NCBI RefSeq assembly: GCF_910596095.1 | Contig: NC_056542.1 | Coordinates: 29,394,957 to 29,458,956, forward strand | Length of the DNA stretch: 64,000 nt | Source of the DNA: Thunnus maccoyii | Taxonomy: Eukaryota > Chordata > Actinopteri > Scombriformes > Scombridae | Reading direction: 5' to 3' | In this document: positions 56,515 to 64,000 of the stretch, one piece after another | How the letters are laid out: every line of letters begins with the position of its first letter | Numbering within the stretch: the stretch's first letter is position 1 | Translations under genes and position numbers: made by a program | The notes under the pieces: model-generated | What the model was told of the DNA's origin: nothing | The model's database searches: none | What the model saw: the letters and a program-made list of their open reading frames with translations, nothing else

Positions 56515-59500
56515 GCAGACAAACACACAGGTGAGTCAATATTCACAGTGCTTCCACCATTCAGTACCAACATGTCAACTTGTTGCACTGCATCAACGTT
56601 CCATTACATCTTCATGGTTCAGTAAGGTGGGGTGGAGACACACACACACACAGACTATTTATCAGTGTTGTGTCTCCTCTGCTCTCTGTTGCATTGCAGG
56701 CTGTTTGGCAGTAAACAGTGAAATCACAGCCCACTCTCTCTGTCTCTAATAAGGAGGCGGATTTGAGGGGAATGGGAGCTGACATGTGAACAGAGGAGGG
56801 CTGATTGTGATTACAGTGCAGTGGGAGCTTTAAATAGGTGCTGGTTATGCCTCCTATTACTCAGTGGCAGGGCGGCTCAGCTCCTGGGTCACAGCGGAGC
56901 TGAGGCACAACGGTTAATATCAGCCTTCATTTCAGTTTGGAGCCGGGTCTGTTATTAATCGAAATCCTTCAAACTGCTGTGAGTGCTTAGTACATTTAGC
57001 CAATAATACATGTTAGGGATTTAACTGTTGGTCTAATCCAGGGCAATGCAGTGGAATAAGATTAAATTCCTAAATCCCAAAATTACAAGCCACCAATAAG
57101 AAGTGAAATGATCTGAAGCTTATAACTCTCTCAATATTCCCGACTACACACAGTGCTATGAAAACAGTTAGAGCCAAAGACAGGAGAAATGTTCAGTCTC
57201 AACCAATTTAAATCTACAATTCCAATGAATGCTTAAAAACATAAAAGACAGGGATTGCTTGATTTAAGGGATAAGATATTCTATATAACTATATTTATAT
57301 ACCACCTTTCAAAACACAGTTACAAAGTACTTATTAAAAGACCAAAACCAACAATGAATTGATCCACTAACAAGTATTCTATGTGTGTATCAAAGCCTGA
57401 TATATCTTATATCCTCTGTGTTATAGAGTTCCATTGTTGTCCAAAAACTATTAAAACACACATCAATGAGTCACACTAGTGCACTGGGTGACATGTTCTT
57501 TCATTACAATAAACACACAACCACTCTCTGGAGTTTATTTTGTAGCATCAGATATGTGCATAGTAGTCACAACTAATCAAAAACCCTTTTTATATATATA
57601 TATATATGCATGCAATGGTTTCTTTGGTAAAGCTATGTAACAGCCACTATAGTGAACATAATGTCACAGCGCTACAGAGAGCAACCTGGTGGTTGGCCAG
57701 AAATTCTAAGTGCAATTAAAAACCAGAATGGCCGGTAGTAGATCTGACATGCAAAGTGCTGTTTCATGGCTGTTTTTTCCACAGCATGTTAAAATAATAA
57801 TAAAAAATGGATTTCTGTTAGTTTTCCACATAACTTACTGTTCTATTCATTTATCCATTAGAACATGTTGCTTCAAAACAAACACAAAAAAGTGGACACA
57901 TCAATAACCTGGAAAAACATGAAAATAAAGGGATCATAATTCTTGCATGTTCGAGCAATGTTTGCTAAAAACTACAGTTCCCAGCTGCTGTAGGAAATTA
58001 ACACAGCCATTCTTTAAATAGCACATCTGAGGTTGTTCAAAGTCAGAGTACTCTCCTGCATCAAAAGTAAAGCCAGTGTTATTCAGGTTTGATCCTGTCT
58101 CCCCCAGCGTCCAGAGACCACAACCCTTGTCTTAATTGGTTGTGGCTTTTTATGTTCTCTTTCTTCACACATGGCTCTCTGCCAGCTGGTGTATCATCCA
58201 AGGCTGATTGTCTGTCTCCTTCTCCCCTCTCGCCTCCCACTATGGAGTCTCTTTATTTTTCTCAGTAATTCAGCAGTGAAAACTACCTGGACATTTCTGT
58301 CAGCTCTCCTCTTTTTCACATACATATAGTATGAAGTTTTTACATTTTAGACAGGCTTCACTGAGCTTTAGTGGTCAAATCAGCATACATACTACAACCT
58401 GAATGCTCCAAAGAGAAAAAAAAAGACGTTTTTTTATATCCTTTCAGCGGGGGGCTTCCAGACAAGAACACAACATCAGCTCCTGTGGAGCCGGAAATGG
58501 CCAAAGCCACAGTTAAGTGAGGACAGATGGAGAGAAAAAAAGCATGTAGCTATTGACGGGACCACTACCTGGCCATTTAAGAATGAGAATGAGAGGAACG
58601 CTTCATCATATAAATGTCCTGGTTATTACCTTCCCTCTACACCGTGACTGGATCAGAGAGTACAGAGAGACAGATGTAGAAAGGCAGAGTTTGAGGGACA
58701 GAAAGGGAGAGAGTGAGGGAAGCCGTCCACTTGTTGAGACTTATTTGCGCTGACAGAGCCAGCTGAGCACTGTTTGAGTTGTCCCGTGGTAATAAACACC
58801 CAAGCACAAATACACAACATGCACACACTGTCTCGCCTCACCCTCACACCAAAGATGAATACGTTTCCCATGGCGACTTTATCCGCATGAGTAGTAATCT
58901 ATTCATCTACCCCGCTATTCTGTTCAATCTCACTAAATAATCAGTATGAATGCTCTCTCCCTTCTTTTTTTGCTTATTGAGACAATGAACTTCCGCCTGT
59001 GCTTGTCCGCTCTGCTGATAGTGCCACGTTTCAGATGGAAGGTAGACAAAGGTTAGATATCAACTATTGATGAGTGGATGAGGCAGTTTTATCTTTCTCC
59101 CTATGTTCAGATTTTTTCATTATCTGAAGAAGATGAGAGAGGCTGGCTGCGATCCATCTCAATTACTCCCACAGCAAGGCCAATTATGAGCATCACAAGC
59201 ATTTACACACTCTCTGCAGGAGAGAGCATTAGCTAGCTGGAGTGGGCCTTGACTTCCAGTTGCTACGGCAAATGGAGGCGCGTGTGAATAGAAAACATGG
59301 AGACCACTGTGGGAGGAATGACACAGTCTTTTGGGTGAAGCATTGGCAAGTGCTGGTCATATTAATACTGGAACAGTGGACAATATCCCTTAAAGAGAAA
59401 ATGTCAAAAAAGTGTCTGCCAACTAAGGATTAAAATAACTGTTTTTAAGATATTTTTCAATAATATAATATAATGTAATAATACAATAAAACTTGTATAG

Positions 59501-59564
59501 ACAAGACTATGAACAAAACTAAAAGTCTACAGCCATGCTAGGAGCTCTGTGAGGCTGCATTTGT

Positions 59565-59790
59565 TGGCTTATAAAATGTCAGAAAATGTTAAAAAATGTC
59601 AATCACTTCCCAGTCATTTCCCAGAGCCCAAGTTGACGTCTTCAAGCGTCTTGTTTTGTCCACAACAGTCCACAACCCAAAGATATTGAATTTAATGTCA
59701 TAGAGGTTTGAAAAAAAAAAAAAAAACAGAAAATATTCACATTTGAGAAGCTGGAATCAGAGAATTGGATGTTTTCTTTTTCTTAAAGAT
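59565..59790 (+). mobile_element. Diverged relative of the hAT-like MITE at 37766
   Basis: It shares AAAATGTCAGAAAATG, AAAATGTCAATCAC and the segment AGAAAATATTCACATTTGAG in the same order and orientation as 37800-37960, with an insertion of about 45 bp around 59605-59660. Confidence 0.6.
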
Positions 59791-59796
59791 CACCTT

Positions 59797-59912
59797 TATA
59801 CCTGTTAAATAGAGCTGCAACAATACATCGATGAATAAAATAGTTGCTGATTAATTTAATAGTTACTAATTGATTTATCGACTAATTGTTGCAGCTCTAT
59901 TTAGCAGGTATA
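59797..59912. repeat. 116-bp palindrome with hAT-like core ends
   Basis: Left arm 59797-59824 and right arm 59885-59912 are inverted complements over 28 bp with one mismatch, separated by 60 bp. Inside them TAGAGCTGCAACAAT (from 59810) and its inverse (to 59899) look like hAT termini. Confidence 0.75.
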
Positions 59913-59929
59913 ATGTTTAACCTGTTCAC

Positions 59930-60610
59930 CATCTTAGTTTAGCGTATTAGCATGCTACCATTTTTAGCACTAAACACAAAGTTCAGCTGAGGCTTACAGG
60001 AATGTTGTTAGTTTTGCAGGTATTTGGTCATAAACTTAAGTACTGGACAAATAAAATTGTTGACTTAATGATGTCTCTAGATGAAAAGTCGGAGGATCCC
60101 CAAATTGATTACAGGTCATCCTGAGGGGGACATAAATGTCTGTACCAAATGTTATGACAATCTATTTAATAGTTGTTAAGATATTTAATTCAAAACCACA
60201 CATGTGGACCTCATGGTGGCACTAGAAGAAAAACCAAGGGATTACCAAAGTTATTAAGATATACCACCTGAGAACCATGAATGTCTGTATAAAATTTTAT
60301 GGCCATCCATCCAATAGTTGTTAAAATATTTCTATTTTACAATTTATTGAGAAGGAGTTGAGACATTTCACTGGACAAGTAAAAACTCTGACCTGTTGGT
60401 GGCACTAGAGAAAAAGCCTGGGGATCTCCAGTCAGTACGATTCATCATCTGGGGAACTCGAATGTTCGTACAAAATGTCATAGCCATCCTTCCATTAGGT
60501 ATAAAAGATATTTCAGTCTGAACCAAAGTGGTGGACCAACAGATGACAGACCGACCATCACAAGAGCCACTTACTAACATTACTATAAACAATCATACTG
60601 AGGTAAAACT
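59930..60610 (+). mobile_element. Modular dispersed repeat (three diverged internal modules)
   Basis: A module beginning AATGTCTGTA and containing ...AATAGTTGTTAA-type sequence recurs at about 60137, 60282 and 60461. A companion segment TGGTGGCACTAGA recurs at about 60213 and 60399. An inverse copy lies at 46700-47200. Confidence 0.55.
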
Positions 60611-61704
60611 AGCCTAAAAGCTGTGCATGTAAAGATGTGGAACAGGACATTTCATTCACCAACACCATCTGTACCCAGATAAGCTGTAGAAAATGGATGG
60701 ATTTCGCTTTAAGAGATCCACCTGCTAATCTGCCTTTTGCTACCCCTGAAAGCAGATACTGTGATCACGCTAAACTGCAGACTTTACTCAAGACTGTGAG
60801 AATAGGCTTCATTTTGACATCAGCAGTTACTTGCAGAAATTAGCGCTACCAGAAAACTTTTCTCTTAAGTCTGCTTTCTCTCTGCAGAGGCGTGTGGCTT
60901 TGAACCAGGAGAGTCAGTCAGCCAAATCGAGAGAGGGGGTAGATAGACATGAACACAGATGAATAGTGTGCATGAGTGTATGTGTAAAAGCTTCTGTGTG
61001 TTTGTCTGAGACAGAAAGAGAGAAACTTAGATGGCCCTGGGCTATTTCTGCAAATGCACTTCAGCAATGAGGAATGGCCTTGTCTAATCTAATGAGTAAA
61101 ACATAGAGCTCCTGCTCCTGCATTTCAAAAGCTACTATCACATTTGAGTTAGACCTACAATACCACTTCTGTGTATGTATGGTGATAGTCAACTGAATCA
61201 ACTACGGCTAGTTAACAACTGCCACATACGTAAAACACATTTGCTTAATGATCACAAATGTGCACTCATTTTCCATCATTAAGGCAGAACTATCAACTTT
61301 TCAGCACTCTTCATCCTTTTATTCGCTTCACCTGATGAGCACTGCAGACAGCTAGTCATGACTGTCTGAGTCATGCTTTCTATTCTTTTGTCCTTGGAAA
61401 CAGTGCTATCTTTTAATGGAAAGTGGGCAGAGGGTTTATGTCGTCAGGATATAGAAGTGACAGGCTGAAGTCTGAATCACTGCTGTCTTGAGGTAGGGAG
61501 GCAAATTTAGCTTTGTAGTGAAGGTATGTGGGCACATGAGGCATTATGGATTGGCTATTGTTACTTGGAAATTGATCAGAGAAGCTGGCTGTACCATTAG
61601 TGATTCAGATGCATGCAGAAGAAATTAAAAGTTTAAATATGAAAACCTACAGAGAATCATCACCCAACTCTATAGTTCCCCTCTGTCTTACACAGCATTT
61701 TAAG

Positions 61705-62000
61705 ATTAAGATTTCTTTATTGGCATTTCTCAGCACTGCTCTGCATTTGACCCATCTTGTACACTAAGAGCAGTGGGGAGTTGTGGTGCAGTGCCCAGGG
61801 AATAAATCCATTTCTTTTTGCCAGTGCTAGTAATCAGGGGCACTGAATATTAACCCTAACATACATGTCTTTGATGGTGGGAGGAAACCCACGCAAACAC
61901 GCAGACTCCACACAGAAAGGACCTGGGACGGCTGGGGTTCGAACCCAGGAACATCATGCTGTGAAGCAACAGTGCTAACTACTAAGCCACCATGCCACCT
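61705..62000. mobile_element. Retroposon-like dispersed fragment
   Basis: The right half, with GGAGGAAACCCACGCAAAC and GGTTCGAACCCAGGA followed by a 'GCTAACTACTAAGCCACCAT' end, is a recurrent fish retroposon pattern; GGTTCGAACCC resembles a tRNA B box. It does not fold as an intact tRNA gene. Borders are approximate. Confidence 0.45.
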
Positions 62001-62327
62001 TTAACCTCTTTCAGCTCAATGTTTTTTGGTTTTACAGTCAGCAACTTCACCATTCTGGTTCACTCTCACCAACGTTGTTTCTAAATACAGCAGTTTTCAG
62101 TGAAAAAGCTCTGATAAACCAACTCTACACTGCTTGCCCAATACCAAAGATAAATTTAGTGACTAGCTGGTCAACACAAGTGGAACATTTAGTTCTTAAA
62201 GAGACATATTTTTCTCAGAAGCTGGTGGAGACCATGTCAGAGCTACAAGCAGAGTAAATATCTGAGGTGAGGTATCAGGTGACACAAACATGACTTCAAA
62301 TGAATGCTAATGTTGCTCCCTATCTGC

Positions 62328-62329
62328 TA

Positions 62330-62397
<68 letters not shown>
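62328..62397. repeat. CA microsatellite
   Basis: About 35 AC dinucleotides, which create an artefactual His-Thr open frame. Confidence 0.95.
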
Positions 62398-62400
<3 letters not shown>

Positions 62401-64000
62401 GTGCATTCACAGGCATGCAGACAAACTTCACACACTGTTTGCCCCTCTTCCTCTCAGAAAACACTCCAAGTATATTATCTTTTCTTCTCTTCTGTTCCTG
62501 TCCTTCCCTCTATTCTGCCTTTCCATCACTATGTGCAGTTCCTACTTTCCTCATACAGGCTGTCCTTTTCTCCTCACGTACATCACAGAGACATCCTGTT
62601 TCTTAGATGACTTCCATCACAAAGACAGGATGAGAAGTCTGCTCAAAGAGAGGTGACACTAGGTGAAACACTAGCTGCTGTTACACAAATCAGGAGGAAG
62701 TTAAAAAAAAAAAGTGTGAGGGGACGAGTCTCATATGTAATGGTGTGTTTACATGAGGAGCTCTTGTGCAGGAAATGCCACCCGCGCTCCCCCCATTTTC
62801 CCTTGTCGTTTTCTTTTTTTAAAGGTGAGCTGTGCCCTGCTGCACAGCCCAGAAAACAGATGTCATTTTTTTATTGTAGTGTGAGAAAAAAATGTCATTG
62901 TATCCTATAAAATCAGGAAATCAGTGATGGTCCTTATTACAAAATGACCTGGGTTTGAATTGAATTGCTTGAGTCAGTTTTATCTTTTTTCCAACAAAGG
63001 TGCTAATATGTTGGTGAGCATGTTTGAAAGGCTGCCTAGCCCCCTGGACATTTACCTTCATTACCTTTATGAATATTAACAGATTAAACATGACAGGTTT
63101 TTAAACACAGTCCTGGACTTAATTTAAATGTCCTTCCAAAATCCAAATAGGCTTTACAAAATATGCTAATGCTGAAGTAGATAAAAACAAGCATGCATTA
63201 ACATGATAAAACAAGACTTAATACAGTACAGTCTTAATACAGACTACAGTCCAATCTTTAAAAATGTTGAATGGAGCAACAAATGTAGCGTACGGTACGT
63301 GGTTTGGCACACATGGATTAGACTAAGCTTTAGTTCCTTTTGCTCCTGTAAACGGTGCAGAGTAGATGGAAAATCTATCCTTTTCCTTTGTAGATAAGGT
63401 TAAAAACCACATTTAAGATGAAGTAAAGCTAATGAATCCCTGGCTGTTTCCAAAACTACTTTCATTGGCAAGACAAGGAACATTTCCAATTTTAATGTCT
63501 AAATGAATCTTTTTACTACACTGACATTTGAATAAGGTCCCAAACTGAATATCCCTCAGAAATAATGTGTTAAATGGATGTCCATCCAGCTCCATGTTTG
63601 TAAGAGCTTCCTCCCACCCTGTAGCAGAGATGTATGTCCTCCTGTTCTTAAAATGCCAACACAGTTTCTCCAAGTCTCATAAAGGACGTGTTATGGATAC
63701 AGTGGTGGTACTGTTAATACAGCAGTGTTTGACAATCACTCCCCTGGCTAATGTTATAGTTAATGACTGAAAGAATGTGTACATGTGTATGTGTCACCTG
63801 CTGGAAATGAATTCAAATAAGTCACAGAACACTTGAAACCAGTGTCCAAAATTAACTTTTTGACTCACCTGCCAAGGGGACTGGTAGATGAAAAAAAACC
63901 CCACTGGCCAAGCATATTTTTACTGGCCAAAATAATAAATTGCATTTTTGTGTCACATAAACATTCATTTCAGTACATTTCACAACATGTAATGTCACCA

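Larger units (their letters stand above)
54997..64000 (-). other. ncald: Long ncald intron running off the right edge
   Basis: No coding exon of ncald or any other gene was found. Contents: a short telomere-like repeat (56496-56514), a candidate conserved block (about 56740-56960), an ACTACAGTTCCCAGC motif (near 57973), hAT-like remnants and a palindrome (59565-59912), a modular dispersed repeat (59930-60610), a retroposon-like fragment (61705-62000) and a CA microsatellite (62328-62397). Open frames of 60-141 codons are judged non-coding. Confidence 0.7.

Noticed and set aside
56324-56749. 141-codon plus-strand ORF
   Set aside because: Runs through the telomere-like repeat (Asn-Pro repeats) and a CA tract; no domain or conserved motif.
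61940-61960. GGTTCGAACCC motif considered as a tRNA gene
   Set aside because: No matching acceptor stem, D arm or anticodon arm; it belongs to a dispersed retroposon-like fragment.
62300-62656. 118-codon ORF with a long His-Thr run
   Set aside because: Created by the CA microsatellite at 62328-62397.

Overview
The window is vertebrate nuclear DNA, almost certainly from a teleost fish. It is AT-rich, all genes are spliced with GT..AG introns, and the intergenic and intronic DNA carries fish-type repeats: CA microsatellites, short hAT-like elements with 8-bp target duplications, and a non-LTR retrotransposon tail. No bacterial, viral or organellar gene was recognised. The species cannot be named from the sequence.

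Five genes are supported by conserved protein sequence and in-phase exon joins. From left to right: (1) pabpc1 (minus, 334-3531), the first 415 codons of cytoplasmic poly(A)-binding protein, with the 3' part off the left edge; (2) ywhaz (minus, 8331-19896), a complete 247-residue 14-3-3 protein with an unusual acidic tail; (3) znf706 (minus, 28158-29793), a complete 76-residue SERF/4F5-C2H2 small protein; (4) grhl2 (plus, 31953-44697), a complete 595-residue Grainyhead-like transcription factor in 15 coding exons; (5) ncald (minus, 52187-54996), the last two coding exons of neurocalcin delta, with the N-terminal coding exon beyond the right edge. This order and these orientations match human 8q22 (PABPC1-, YWHAZ-, ZNF706-, GRHL2+, NCALD-), so the block is conserved vertebrate synteny rather than an operon-like system. 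The genes are functionally unrelated: mRNA translation and stability, phosphoprotein scaffolding, a small zinc-finger protein, epithelial transcription, and neuronal calcium sensing.

Layout: 1-4215 pabpc1 with promoter; 4216-7235 intergenic DNA with a TTAA-bounded element, a LINE tail and one unexplained minus-strand ORF; 7236-22631 ywhaz with long introns and probably two alternative first exons; 22632-26630 featureless intergenic DNA; 26630-30901 znf706; 30902-31952 the head-to-head gap to grhl2; 31953-45811 grhl2, introns rich in repeats; 45812-52186 the convergent gap and probable ncald 3' UTR, including a hAT-like element with another element nested in it; 52187-64000 the ncald 3' exons and part of a long intron.

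No clear undescribed system was found. The observations most worth checking are regulatory: three copies of the RFX/X-box palindrome GTTGCCWGGCAAC in introns plus an X-box in the ywhaz promoter; a TOP-like start, A-rich leader and CRE arrangement at pabpc1; and an in-frame 102-nt alternative 5' splice site in grhl2.
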